Source: Hybos culiciformis (Eukaryota; Arthropoda; Insecta; Diptera; Hybotidae). Taken from it: 64,000 nt of DNA. Each line of letters begins with the position of its first letter. The stretch's first letter is position 1. The position numbers were made by a program, and so were the translations under genes. Shown one piece after another: positions 1 through 14,220 of this stretch. The DNA lies in NCBI GenBank assembly GCA_964007475.1, contig OZ023273.1, positions 135,319,308 to 135,383,307 of the forward strand, in the 5' to 3' direction. A model generated the notes under the pieces. That model was not told where the DNA came from. It was given only the letters and a program-made list of their open reading frames with translations, and ran no database searches.

Positions 1-720
1 TTTGATTCCTGAATCTAAAATAGCTTATAATTTTAACAATTTCTGTATACATATTATTGAATTTCAAAATATTGTATTTTTATTATATGATTTTATGAGA
101 TGAATCATAAAATAACAATATTATGTGTATTATATATTTTTGAAAATCATCATGATTGTAATGATGATTATCCTTTTTTTTGTTGATTTAAAAAACAGGT
201 CAATGAATCTAATGAAAATTAAATTAACTTTATAATATTTTTGTTTCTTTAGGCTATTATTATGTGTTTGTGTTTTTTTTTAAAAGAATTTATGAATTTT
301 CATTTATCCGATTCATTGACTTATAAATTATGTACGCACATTAAAGTATAATAATGTTTTTTTTTAAATTTGTAGTGAGATGTTAAATTTAATTGAATTC
401 AATAAAATGATTACGCTCGATAATTTGGAATAGCAATTGCGTATTACATTTAGATCTTGCCTGAATAATGTCACATTTAATATGGGTATACAGAAAAGTG
501 CTAATATATCAAATTTAAATTAAAAAAAAGTATGCATTCTTTCTTAACCTTAGGTCATATTCAAATTATCTTGTTTCGCAGATAATATTAATGTTTTCTT
601 AACACGCAATGTTCTCAAAAAAATAAACTTTAAACAGTAAATGATGTTAAGAAAAGTAACAGAAAACTAGAAGAGGAAAAATTTCGATTTTTCTTTTTTA
701 TGTTTTTATAGAAATTGTTT
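1..720. other. AT-rich gene-free stretch
   Basis: No coding sequence or defined repeat recognised; only A/T homopolymers. Confidence 0.6.
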
Positions 721-772
721 CACGAAATTCGAAAGCTATATGGAACGTGCAATAAAAGTAAAAGAAACTTTA

Positions 773-1625
773 ATGCGTTGTTTATAGCTACCACAGTAAA
801 GTAATTTTTGGAGGAATGTTCCGGAAACCTATTCACAACTAATTTTATCTGAAAGTAAAAAATCAACTGCAAAAATATAAGAAAAAAACAAAAAAAAAAT
901 TTTTGACAGGAAAGGTATCGTAATGCCTTGAGCACAGCTAATACCGCAAAGCAATTTTGAGCTACCGTAAAAACCGATTTTCTGCGTTATTTCTTATTTA
1001 TTTTAAATAAAAATTATGAAAAACGAAAGATATTAATTTTATTGATTTTTTGTAAAAAGAATTTCTTAAAATTATTTCATAAATAATTAGAAAACTGAAT
1101 TTATTTTTTTTTTGCTCCAGAAAGAATTGACTACGTCATAAAATAATTTTTTTGTTTCTTTTTCACAGCGTTTCTTTTGCATCGAAATTTGGTTTTGCTG
1201 CATTTTTATGTCACAATCATATTATAAAAAAAACAAAAGCAGTTGTTTGCAGTTGATTTTTTTGCTTTCAGGTAAAATTAGCTGTGAACAGGTTTCCGGA
1301 ACATTCCTTCAAAAATTGCTTTGCGGTATTAGCTGTGCTCAAGGCATAAAAAAATATTATGATAGGTAGGAAACGTAATGAAAAAGAAACAAAAAAATAA
1401 TTTTGTCAAGTAATGAAATTTTTCAGATATCAAAAAAAAATAAATTCAATTTTCTTAATTATTTGAAAATATTTTTAAAAAATTCTTTTTACGAAAAATA
1501 GATAAAATTAATATCTTCATTTTCAGTAAATTTGCTTAAATATTAAATAGAATAATAACATAGAGAATCGGTTTTTACGGTACCATTTTTTCAGATAGGT
1601 AAATTAGCTATAAACAAGGCATAAA
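773..1625. mobile_element. Compound inverted-repeat (foldback/MITE-like) element
   Basis: The outer ends are inverted copies: TGCGTTGTTTATAGCT near 775-790, and AGCTATAAACAAGGCA near 1606-1621 on the other side. Inside are two further inverted pairs. About 801-875 (ggaggaatgttccggaaacc) pairs with about 1249-1318 (ggtttccggaacattcc), and about 923-1190 pairs with about 1312-1592 (both include taccgtaaaaaccgatt). No transposase frame is visible. A clear target duplication was not found, so the superfamily is open. Confidence 0.7.
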
Positions 1626-2772
1626 ATAAAACCAACGACAACATTAAGCAAGACCGAGAAATCCTTTTGTTCAATTTTGAATGTAGGCTTTGGATGTGTG
1701 CAAAGAAAAACATATGTATGTAGTACATATAGTTCTATCGAATTTTCTATTTTCAACAAAAACATATTTTTATTTTCCTATTTTTTAGCTTTCAAACAAT
1801 AATTTGTAGCTTTTACTTTGTGCATTTCTAACTTTTACTTTTTATTTATAATGTAGAGTTTTTTTTTATTCCTCGAAAACTCTATATGTAAAAGGAAAAT
1901 ATATTTATTTTTTTTTTCAAATTTATATAACAACAAAAAACAACAAAATATAAAATCACTTCAACAAATTTTTTGAAGCAGTAAAATAAAAAACATCATG
2001 TCTTTGAATATGTCTTTAGAGTTTTTCTTAATATTTTATTCATGTGCTTTAAGGCATTAAATATATAGGAGAAAAATAAAAAAAAAAAAAAAAAAACATT
2101 CAAAAAGTAAATTTTACTTAATGTTTATTTCAATTTAAAATAAATTGTTTGTTAAAATTTGGATGACATTTTTAAATTATAATTTTCTTTAAATATTTTT
2201 CACTGATTTGAATGAATAAATAATTATATGAATATGTATACTTCTCTGAGTTTTAATTTATGAAAATACCGTGAATTCAAATGTACGTAATATGGTACAA
2301 AAGCTAAGAAGTGTTAATTTTTGAAATAAATTGTTTGCTCATAAATTACTTTTTTCTTAAAAGCTTATACATATGTAATTTACTATTATAATAACGTAAA
2401 AATATTAATGTTTCTAAAATTTAATCGAAATGACGAACTAAAACTATCTAAATCACAAGTAAATTTATAATATAATTTCATTCACAATTTTTTTATGGAA
2501 AATAATATTATATGTATTAGTTGGTTTATCTTTTTAACGAATACATTTTTATTTAAAATTAAATTTATCATTATTTTTCCTTTTTAGTAAAAAAATTTTC
2601 TTCTTACAAATTATTTCCCGTGAGATATGATCTTTTGAAAGAGCATAGCAAAAAAAAATAAGAACTTATATAAAATACTATGCTTTTATTATTTTCTTGT
2701 CCTTTTCCTGTTTTGCAATGATAATAACATTATTTATAATGTTAAGATATCATTTCTTACTAAAAAAAAAAA

Positions 2773-2812
2773 AAATAATAATAATAATAATAATAACAGC
2801 AGTAGTAGTAAC
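2773..2812. repeat. (AAT)n microsatellite grading into (GTA)n
   Basis: An A-run is followed by about eight AAT units, then cagcagtagtagtaa. Simple sequence. Confidence 0.85.
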
Positions 2813-4191
2813 TATAATAAGATTCTGTTTCATCTCAATTTTCCATTTTTCGTCTTCTTGAAAAAATAAAAAAAATAAAAAATAAAATAAAAAAATTAAG
2901 GAAACAAAACAAAACATTTATGTTAAAAGAAAATTTTGTGCTATTAAATTTCTTAAAGTTTCAATTTTATTTAAAAAACGTCAAAAAAAAACTGCAATGA
3001 CAATAAGAATGATTATAGGAGGAAAAAAATAAATTTTGTTTAATTTTCAAAATCCATAGTGTTACGTGAAAATTCTGAAGATACACACTTATATTTGTAC
3101 AACATAAAATACATACATATGCTTGCATATACATTTTTTTTTTCATATGGCATAAATTTTTTTTTAACATTAAATTAACTTCTGAAGGCTCTTGAATGTT
3201 CAAATCGAATGAAAACATATTTAGATTTTTCCAATTATTTCTTTATCTATGCGTGAAAATCTATTTTCCATTATTTTGATATCTCGATTTTCTTTTGTTT
3301 GATTTTCTTTAGCATTTTAAATTCTTTTTCCGGATACTTTATTTTTATTGCAGGAGGTGGTAGGTAAATGTTTCTTTTTCTCGAGATTTTTTTTTTTTGC
3401 ATTTTAATGGGTGAATAAATTTTGAAATCAAAACCAAAAAAAAATTTCGTATTTGAATTTCTATTTTTTTGAAGAAAATTTCTATTCTTTATTTTTTCAT
3501 TTTTAAATAGGGGATGAGTTAGAAATGAAATGAAGTAGAGAGAGAGCCATTAGGAAAATTTCCTTAAGGAATTTAAAAATATTTTCTAGAAATACAATAA
3601 GTGTGTATGTAGATTGAATGTACTGTATTTTATGCATATTTTATACATATTTTTTATTATTATTTTGATCACATATGTCTATTTATTTTTGAATTGTGAT
3701 TTTATTAACTAAAACATATTGAACAGTCTATGCTTTTGAACAAAAGCATAATAATATATTGGTATTAACACTCTGATCATAGATAAGATATAGTAATAGA
3801 TGGCCCACTCAAAAGATCTACTACAGCGCCTGGTGGATTTGTGGAGGGAAGGTGAACTAAAAAAATAAAATTTTTGTAGGTGGCAATTTATTTCTAATAT
3901 TTCAAATAAAATTATTAAAATTCAAATTTGCAGGAAAAAAAGGAGATTATGAATAAAAGATAAATTTATTTTTATAGCAAATTTTTTATTTTCTTAATTT
4001 TTTTAGTTTATATCACATTGTGTTCTAACATTTTCACTTAAAATTCTATTTATTTTATTGCAATAATTATTAATTAATAAATTAAATGTATAATCTTAAA
4101 TTTATTATTATTATTATTTTCCAATAAATCCAACTTTGTTTTTGTTTTTTTTAAATAAAATCCACAATTAAAATTCAAATATATTCAACTT

Positions 4192-4228
4192 TTTTATTTA
4201 TTTATTTATGTATTTATTTATTTATTTC
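4192..4228. repeat. (TTTA)n microsatellite
   Basis: About nine tttA/tttG-type tetranucleotide units in a row, with one interruption (tttatg). Confidence 0.8.
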
Positions 4229-7200
4229 TCAAAATAAATCACCTACACGTCCAAACGCTTTTATTTCAAAAAAAATAATAAATAAGAAAAAAAGCTCAGC
4301 CGGCTGGGTTGACAATAAAACAAAACGTAAACAAACAAGAGCGCCGCATGTGGTTGAAAGGTGAAACACATTATGAAAACTGAAATTAATTTTGTTCTAA
4401 GTGAACCTACCATGACTCTGATGACACTATATAATACATAAAAATAAAAACATAAAAGAAAACTTCACAAATTTTTTATTTTGTTGAAAGTAAAATATTT
4501 ATTATGAAATTTATTTAAAATCTTTTAATTTTTAAAAATATGCTCCATTTATCTAGGCCTGATGCCTATACAATTATGTAACTAATACAGTAAGTAAATA
4601 TAATGTATCATGAAACATTTAATATTTTCAAAAAGTTGTAAATGTTGATATGAAAATTACTACATAACGTATTTCATTTCACCATCTATTTAGAGATGAT
4701 AGCAACATAATTTAAAGTTATGTAATTTTTGCTTGATTTTGTAACAATTTTATATAACAAAATATTCTATTATTATTTGAGAATCATAATAAAATATCAT
4801 ATCTATACATATTCACATTATATCTAAATATTTTTCTAAAAAAAAACTTTCATCCCTTAACTTTTATATACTATACAAAAAATATGTGTGCCTAACTTTT
4901 TATTATGATGTTATTAGTTTAAATATCATTTTAATTGACAATGATTAATTGGATTTGATAAACTTTGTAATATCACCTATATATATAACTATACATAAAT
5001 ATTATTCTCTACATAATAATTTGGTACGTTTTACAGGCTTTCATAAATTTTATAATATGGTCACAAAAGAAAAAAAAATTATGTTATATTAGGTATATTT
5101 TTTTTAGCAGAACTTACACAGGAAAAGTTTAATAAACTTTTCATTCACACAAAAATCTATATACGATAAAAGCAAATTATTGTTATGTCATTTAAAAGTA
5201 TTGACAGGTAATAAAATTGATAAGATAAAATAATTTATTTTGTTACTTTTTTTATTCTTCTTTTCTTTTTTTTTTTTAATTTCAATGCAGAATTATATCT
5301 GATATATATTTTATCGATATTTTATTCTTTTTGCAAATTTATTGCAATTTTTAAATATTCCGATAGTATGTTTTTTCTAGAAAAATAGGTACAGATTAAT
5401 TTTATATTTTATCAAATGTTAAAAAAATTAAAAAAATTGGAAATAATTATTAAAATTGGAACCGTTGATATTGTCAAGCCAGTATTATCGCCTTTGACAT
5501 TATAGAGTTCAACAAAATATATAGAAGGACCAAACTTTAGATTGACACTCCTTTGTATGTACTAATTTATAATTTTTCTTACAGAACATTGACATTTTTT
5601 TAATACTTTGTTAAAAACCATTTTTTAGACTCCATAAAAAAAACTTTAAAATATCTTTTAATCGAAAGGTTTTTCTAAGAGTTTTCATAAAAGATTTATA
5701 GGATTCCTGATATATTTATTTTTTTTCAATTTATTTAAACCAAAAAAAAAAAAGAATTTATTAATTTATTGGGTAAAATTTAAAAAAAGAAAAAAATATT
5801 AAATAAAAATAAAAAGTATTTATCGCATTAAAAACTTTTTAAAAGTTCTTAAGAATGAAAAAGTTTTCCTGAAAACTTTCAGGAAAAAAAAAATAAAAAA
5901 TAAAAACGACAAAAATAGAAAATAAAACAAAAAAAAAATTGATTTTGTTAACTGAATTTTATTTATTTTTTTGATAAAAAATTTTGTTTACACCAATAAA
6001 TTATTCTTACACTTTGCGTTTGCTTGACAGTTAACACAATAAAAAAAAATAAAAATAGTTGGCAACAAATTGATATTTTAAATGTAAATTGAAAACTTTA
6101 TTTATTTTCTATTTATTTCAATTATAGCTAATAATTATTAGTAAAAATTATGATCTAAAAATTAAATGCTTTAATCGAGTATGGTATAAATCACCCACTG
6201 TTACGCTTTGAATGCTTACAAGTCAATTCTAAGGCCATCTCTATAAGTTGGAGCCTAACGTGAGGTTTCAATCTGTTGGTTGTTAAATAAAAACAACTGT
6301 GTATATGTGAACAATATTATCTATAGAAGGAAGTTTTCAAAGAAAATTTTCAGAAAAAATAAATCTCTTTCGAAAATCAAGATTGTAAATAAAAATAATC
6401 ATATATTATATAAATAAAAAATTTGATGGAGATCAACTATAAAATGTACAGATTATAACTAAAACTGTCACATTCTCTGGCAGTATGTTCTCAAATTGTT
6501 GCATTTATATAATAACTCGTTCAAAAATGTAGAGCAAACGAATTGCAGCAAAAGTTACTATTATTGTTTTTTCTAGCATATAATAAATTACAAAAAAAAA
6601 TTATTTTGTTCTGAATTAGTTTCTAAGCTGTGATGTAAACTTATCTAATAGTTAGACTCAGCAAGTGATATACTGAAAACATAGCGGCATCTGCATGTTT
6701 TTTTTTCGGTGTATTTCAAGTTATTATAGATAAATTTAATTTTTCAACTCATTATTCTTTTTCGAAATGAGATTAAATTATTTTTCATCATTTTGACCTC
6801 TTTTAATTAGCCTTTATTATTTCTTTATCTGCAGAATAAAAAAAATTCTTGTGTTTTACCTTAATGAAAATGTGCTTAGGTTTTTATTTATTTCAAGTAA
6901 TTTTTTGTTAATTTCTTCTTTTTTTTTTAATGTAAAGAAATAAAAAACAAATATATCTCTGGTATTTGCCACAACAGATGGGTAAAAAGAAATTTTAATT
7001 TTGTAAACATAATATTCTTTATTTTATTTTTATTTTCATACACATTAATATTCTTTTTTGTACGTTAAAATAATTTAAATAATTTGAAATTAGATGCTTT
7101 TTACATTTTTACACATATTATTGTAAAAGTACCAGACTATACATATATTGTATATAAAAAGGGTCGAAAAAAAGAGAATTTTCAATGAATGAAACTGAAT

Positions 7201-10200
7201 CGAGTACTTCCTTGAATAACATTAAAATTTACTGTACTGCAAAAAATTTGATATTCAATTCTTTTTGTGCACAATCTTATGTTATGTATGTTTACCAAAG
7301 AAAAAGAAAGTTCTCCGTGTAAGCTTGAAGTCAAAAGTGAAAGCGACATAAAATTTGTTAACTTGATGTAAGAATGATGGTCAATATATGCTATCTAATA
7401 GATAATAGTATCTATCTAATAAAAGTACAAATAGCATTAATATAAAAATTATAAAATTGTAAATGTTTTATTGCTGAAACTTTTATGTTTTTTGGTTTGA
7501 TAACATTGTTCTGGCTTATAGTTTACCTTTTTATGGCAACTATACTTAATAAATCAGAACTAAAACTAGAGCTAGGATAATTTTAATTTTATTCTATTAT
7601 CCTTCGTTTAATACCATAATTGTGCTGCTTTCTGGAGAAATGAAGCACATTTTCTATCGGTATTTAAATTTATTTCTCATTAACAACGCAGTTCAATTTT
7701 TCAGATTATTTTCAAAAAGCCTAAAAAAATTTTTTATTTTATTTTATTCAAAGAAAACCTTAAAAGGATTCTATTGTAAGAAATGAGAAGTTTTAAAATT
7801 ATACAAATGGATAAAATTCTTTTAGACACAAATTTTTTACACATTTTGTAAATTTATCAAAATGTAAAAATGGAATATTTTCTTCAAAATAGTTATAGGA
7901 TTTTTATTTTTTTTATTGACGGAAATGCAAATTTTATGTCTTGGCCTTAAGTGAAATTTGAGTAAAGAAAAACAGTCAAGCGAAAAAAAAGTTAAAAATA
8001 AAATTGATGTAAGTATAAAATGGAAATTTTTCGAAGCATTTTTATTACTGTTTATTTTTTTTTTATAAATAATGTAAATAATACCAGATTCTTGAAAATC
8101 AGATGACATTATTCTCATAAACAAATGTATATCCACTTTAGGTTTACCAATAAAAGTTTTGAATTTAAATTCATGATTATAATAGTAGAAAAAAAAAAAA
8201 AGCGATATTAATTTAAGCTGCTATATCCGTTTATTCATTTTACTGAATTTAAAATCAACAGGGATCTACGGATATTAATGTTTTGGCGATAGTATTAAGT
8301 ATAATGTGTGCAGTATAAATATAATTTGAAATCGTTGTAGATTCATCAAACTAAAGAATTTCCTTTCTTAGAAGTCAGCAATAAAAGAGAAAGTAAGATG
8401 AAATTAAATCATCTGCTCTTAATAAGAATATTTGTGCTTGCGATAAAGGTGTTTTTGTAGTCTATTAAACTTAATAGTGATTAAACTTAAGAGAAGTTTG
8501 TATGCTAGATTTCTTATTACTTTGAATCGAAAAGCATTAGTCAAACAATTGTTCAATTCAAATTCTGTAAATTTAAATATTATACTATTAAAGCTTCATA
8601 CAATAAAAAGTAATCTGGAAAGATAAAAATCATATTGTTGTTATATGTAGGTACATTTAACATATATATATATATACATATATTATATGGTTTAATAAAG
8701 AAATTATTTTGAAAAGCAAACATCACTGAAAACGTGACACAAATATTATATGAGTATAACGGTGTTGGTAAATAATTTGTGATTAAGGATTTTCTTTTTA
8801 TTAAGGCGAATTTATTCCTTTGAACAAAACTCTTGTATATATCTTTTCAAAAATTGTTTCAGCCAAAATATCAGTAAACTTTAAAAAATGAAGATATCGT
8901 ATAGTAGATCTTCGATTTCCGACCGAACTTCAAAAATCGTTTCAATTAAATTGTACAAAATGACGAAATTTAAGCAATATTATTACTGACATTAATAATA
9001 GAGCATTGTAACTAAATTTCAAAAATATTCTTAAAAGATCATTATTCCAGGATAATATATCAAATTTTTGACATATCTAAGAAAGAATTTGCATTATTTA
9101 TTCATAATTTCAAAATAAGCCAAAGGAAAATAAAAAAATTTTTTTTGCAATAAAGTATTTCCAATTTACCACCAGCTGTGAAAATAAAATTTTAGACTGA
9201 TTTATTATGATGCCAAAGAGGAAAATATAAATTTGAAAAATTTTAATACTACACCTTTTAAAGTTCAAATTGACATTACAGTGGATTTTAATACGTATAT
9301 GTACATAAACTGATCTTATACTATTAATGGTTTGATTTATTTATTTATTGTAATGACATAAATGGATAAAAATATATTTTAGATGAATTTTTCTAGGTTT
9401 TCTACCAAAAAGAACTAAAAAAATAGTTTCTTGTCAATAAATAAAGTGAGTATTATGATCTACGGCTTGTCTTTGTAAAATAATGCAGAAAATTGACAAA
9501 ATATAAGGTATCGAACGACTTAACTTAACAAATAAATATTTGAGAATAAGTTGAATACTAAGATAACATAATCGTTGAAATTAATATATACATTTTTAGA
9601 AAAGAACCTGGGGTTAAATTGTTCTTAAACACAATTTCAAAGAATAGCATTTGAAGAAAGTTTTATCAAAATTTTCAAATTAAAAGAAATACCTTAAATT
9701 TCATTAAATTACACAATTTTTCTAATGAAAAAGACACAAAAAAAAGTAAAAGTGCTCTAAATTGATACTTTATTAGATTTTAACATTAAAACTATAACTA
9801 AAAATTTAGTTTGTTTTATTTTTGGATTAAGCATAGAAATAAAACATTATGTCTAGACAAAGAGGCAAATTCAATTTAATTTTTCAAAGTCATACATTTT
9901 AATCTAAAACTTTTTTTCTTTGTGCAACATGACATTTTTGTAAGAGGAAAAATTATTTTTAAACCATATAATGCCACTATTATTTTCCAATTAATTTGAT
10001 TACATATTTGAAAAAAAAATTAAATTGTTCTGAGTAAAATTTGTTTTTGAGCTTGTTTCCAGAAATAGCTTTAGTTGTTGAGCTGTTGCGCAAAAAATTT
10101 GTTGGTCTTAAAAGAAACTTTTTCATCTTAAAATTTTTCTTCCCTAAAGAATTTTCTTTAAAATATAGAAGATATACAGAAATTTTAACTGATGTACCTA

Positions 10201-13200
10201 CTTATGGTCATTTTAGGTTTAGGTTAGTGAGTATTAGAGTTATAATACTAAATTTTTTAAAAAATAGAACTGTCAGACAAGCTCTTAAGGACGATTGAAG
10301 TCTATAAAATTGATTCCAAATAATTAATAAATGAACTTTTCAAGTTTTCAAATAGAGCCAGTAACCACAAAAAATTTCCCTTAATAAAGTATATGTTTTA
10401 TAATTCGCCCCTAACATAAAAAACAAATCAAATAAATTTATACATTAAATATAAAAATGAATATTTTGTTTAACAAACATTAAATTTCATTTAACATTAA
10501 ATGGCTGCATTGTGGTTAGAAAAATTTAACCATTAAAAAATATTTAAAATGAGTTTAATAATAAATTTAAATAACTGAGAAAAAGTTTTCCGTACAAAAA
10601 AAAAAAAAGCGGAAGTAGAGAAAACTTCCCAAGATTTAATCAAAGAATGTAAATCAAGGATGTATATTCGTTGTATTTAATAGTCTGGTATTTTACAATA
10701 ATAAAAACAATAAAATTTTTATTTTTTTTTATTTTAAATTATATTTGAGATTTTTATTTTTACAATTTTCCACATTCTTATAATTTTCATTTTCAACTTT
10801 GTACATAAATTCTTATGGGGAAGGATTTAAAATTGAATGCCAAGTTTTTCTTTCTTTATTCTTCTGAATTTATAAAGATGTTCACAGTTCTTTTAAAATG
10901 AAGAAAATTTAAATATCCATTATGTGGTTTTCTGTTTTTTTTTTTTTTTTTGGAAAATAAATAATTCTGATTTAATAATAGGGATGTCATTGGAATTACC
11001 TACTTTATTTTGCAGAAAATTAGATTTATATGTGATAATAAAATTAATAAAAATATTTTTTTTTAAGTGGGATCGATCAGGCTGCACTTTATAAAATTTC
11101 TAATTCATATAATGTTGCTGTCAGTATAATAAGAACACAGAACATTTGACTACGATGAGTCGTAAAAATAATCGTTATCAAATTTCGTTGGAACAAAATT
11201 GCTCGAGTATAAGAATTATTTATTTAATGTTAAATGAAAATTACAATACAATTTTTAACTTAACTTAGTAATTTCATTAAAAAATTGATTCAATTTAATT
11301 ATATTATTAAAACAACATTATATGAAAATTTACTTTTTATAACAATTTTTACGCAATAAATAAAAATTTCTCTGAGGGCAAATAAAATGTATATTGATAA
11401 CCTTGCAATCCAATAAGTTTTACCACCATCAGCATGCTGTTTAAAATATAGCTCTACGATATTTCTATTTTTAAACAAATCCAATAAATTAAAAAAAATC
11501 GACATTAATGTTGAAGTTGTAAAAAAGAATTCCTAAATCAACTTTATCTTATCTGAGATGCAAATCTTTTTAAAATTTAATTTTCCTTAAATAAGCTTCT
11601 TTTCAAATATTTGATTTTTTTTTACCTTAATATTAAATTTATCATTTAAATTTTTTTTTTTTACATTTTCATTACTGCATTCTGCCAAACTGAAATTTTG
11701 GATTTTATTATTAAGTTGTAATATGAGTAATTTATTTGAGTTTTATTGAACGGAGTTGTATTTGTGTTTTACATAATTCCATTGGTTTGAACTAGAATTG
11801 ACCTAAAAATTGTTTTAATAGGTCAAACGTATACAGCTAAAGAGAAGTAATTTAAAAATTAATAACATAAACAGTTTTTAATTGGAGATATCTACATTGA
11901 AAATCGTCAAAAATCTAAAACCTGGAGTTTACATTCATTTAACTGATTTCTTTTGAATGATACACACAATTTTTTTATTTTGTGGTTTATTTTTGGAAAA
12001 AAAAATTACCTATGCAAATTGTTTTTTGATCCTGTTTTAATATTACTTCTCAAAACCGAAAAAAAGGAAACAATTTTTTTTTTAATTCTTTTCCCAAAAT
12101 AAATCTAATTTTTTCAAAAAAAAAAAAAAAAAATCTTTATCCTTTATCATTTAGGATTTCTTTTATTTTTGGTTTTAAAAATCAGGGTCAGGTAAATCAG
12201 CATAAATTTGAGAAAACCTCAAGAAAAAAAAAGTTTATACATATTATAATATTCATTTTAAAATGCTGACATGGTATTACGTTTAACAAATGGTTTAATA
12301 TGAAGGATTTCTTTTTCAAGGATGAGGTATACCCGAAAATGTTTAAATTTTTTCAATGAGGAAAGTTTTTATCTTTTTTTTTTTTTTAAACAACTTCTAA
12401 ATCAGATCCTACTTTAAAATTTCAAAATATACTGGTAAATTTCTAAACTATTTTGAGGTAAAGAAAAGTTTATTTAAAAGTTTCAAAATAAGTTAATTTG
12501 ACACTTGAAAATATGCTATAGTTTTTCATTAAGGAAAATTCTGTTTTTTTTTTTTTTTAATTAAATTTATACAAACAAATCAACGAAATTTATGTCAGAT
12601 CTCACAAAAATATGACATGTTTACTTTAAGTTATAATTTCAATTTCACTTATTAATAAAAGCATTAAAATATATGTATTATGTATACTGTATTGATAATT
12701 ATCTTTCATGAACATCAGAAAAAAAAATTCATATGAATAGAAATTATTTTGCTCCCCTTGAAGAAGTTTAAAATATCTTAAAGATTTTGTATAATAATAA
12801 TTCATTAAAACAAATCTTAAAAAATTTCCTGTATTTCTGAAATACAGTAAATTTTGTATAATGTAGGTGTAGATATCTACAAAAATATTATTCAGTTTTG
12901 GAAATATAAATTTTCATTTCAAATCTGAATCCCTTTCTCTTTTGTTAGTACTCAAAGCAAGAAAGTAATAATCACAATAAATAATAAACTCAATTGTATA
13001 TAAGTATACGTGCTACACTCTAAGAAACTGTAGAATTTTATTGAAATTACATATTCACAACTGACTACCATTTAAATACTTGGAATATTTTTCATCTTAT
13101 ACTTGAAAGTCAAAATCAGTTTATATTGCCTTTAAATTGTAAAGATCCCATCTTCGGGCTGTTCTTTATGTTTATATCCTAAATTAAAGAAGCCATGAAA

Positions 13201-13630
13201 ATAAATTATTCAGTAATATAGAAAAATTTCAGTTAATTATTGTGCTTGGTGTGTAATTTTTTAATGTAAAGAATATTTTTAAAGATTTTTTTTAGTACTT
13301 AAAAGTTACAAATGTCATAATCATACATCTTTTATTATGATTTGAATAAAATAATAATATAATAATAAATGATGAGGAAACCAAAAGCATATAAACATAG
13401 CTGTAATAAGCATGTAATCTTACAAAGTTTGTTATTTCACAGAAAAAAATTTGCTCGTACTAATAACTAAATAATTCGTTAAAATCAACGAAAAATTCGT
13501 TATTTTGGCTACAACGAACATTTCGTTTAAAAAAGCTCGTAGTTCGTTAAAAAAGTTCGTTATACCCCAAAACCAAAAACCTTTCAAATTCTTCAGCAAA
13601 AACACCGCAAATACGAAAAAAAAAATTTAC

Positions 13631-13905
13631 TAGACTAAATTTTTTTTTTATTTATTTAATTTTTTATTTATTTCTTTTTTATTTATTTTTTTTTTTATTT
13701 TATTTTTTTCATTTTTTTTTTATTTTTTTTTATTTTTTTTTTTATTTTTTTTTATTTATTTTTATTTTTTTTTATTTATTTTTTTTTTTATTTATTTATT
13801 TTTTTTTTATTTTTTTTTTTTTATTTATCAATTTTTTTTTTTTATTTATTAATTTTTTTATTTATGTTTATATTTTTTTTATTTATTTTTTAATAATTTT
13901 TTTTA
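13631..13905. repeat. Low-complexity T-rich (TTTA/TTTTTA) block
   Basis: Almost only T with scattered A, in TTTATTT and TTTTTATT units. Read on the minus strand it is an A-rich tail directly downstream of the tRNA-like sequence, as in a SINE. Confidence 0.85.
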
Positions 13906-13977
13906 TGGCCGCTTGTAGCTTCGAACCACTGTCCTAAACATTGCAATCCATCAACTCTTCCACTGAGCTATGAACTA
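13905..13977 (-). pseudogene. tRNA-like sequence with Pol III A and B boxes (possible SINE head)
   Basis: On the minus strand the A box TAGCTCAGTGG lies at 13970-13960 and the B box GGTTCGAAGCT at 13927-13917, a 54-nt span that fits an intronless tRNA. A D-arm forms (GCTC..GAGT), and the anticodon loop would read ATTGCAA, giving TGC (Ala-like). The acceptor and T stems do not pair well, so this is a decayed tRNA or tRNA-derived SINE head rather than a working tRNA. Confidence 0.65.
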
Positions 13978-14220
13978 AATTTACGGCAATGTGTAAAATG
14001 GAAAATATAAGTTCTGTATGGATTGAAATTTTTGTTTCCCGTATTTAACGATAACGAACTTTTTTAACGAGTACTAAAAATGAACAAAATGTTCGTAATA
14101 AGAAAATAAACGAAATTTACGTTACAAAAACGTAATTATTCATTATTTTTCGTTATCTTAACGAGAATGTCATTAACGAACTTTTTTGACGTAATGAGTA
14201 CGAGCAAATTTTTTTCTGTG

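Larger units (their letters stand above)
1626..13437. other. Long AT-rich gene-free stretch with microsatellites
   Basis: I found no coding sequence with normal codon character here. Open frames are short and A/T-driven. A more GC-rich patch lies at about 3800-3860 and another at about 4295-4345 (with cagccggctg). Neither gives a recognisable product. Confidence 0.55.
13438..14220. mobile_element. Long-TIR nonautonomous transposon (783 bp)
   Basis: Both ends read CACAGAAAAAAATTTGCTCG (inward) and continue similarly for over 100 bp, with many TTCGTTA / TAACGAA words (aaaaagttcgtta on the left, taacgaactttttt on the right). GTTAT occurs at 13431-13435 and 14220-14224 but is not a clean flanking duplication. 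There is no coding capacity. The centre is a T/A-rich block and a tRNA-like sequence on the minus strand. Confidence 0.8.

Noticed and set aside
10041..10298. 85-codon open frame on the plus strand
   Set aside because: No recognisable domain, and it starts and ends in AT-rich sequence. Length is within chance for a 64-kb window.
13905..13977. Functional tRNA-Ala gene
   Set aside because: A and B boxes and D-arm are present, but the acceptor and T stems do not pair and it sits inside a transposon.
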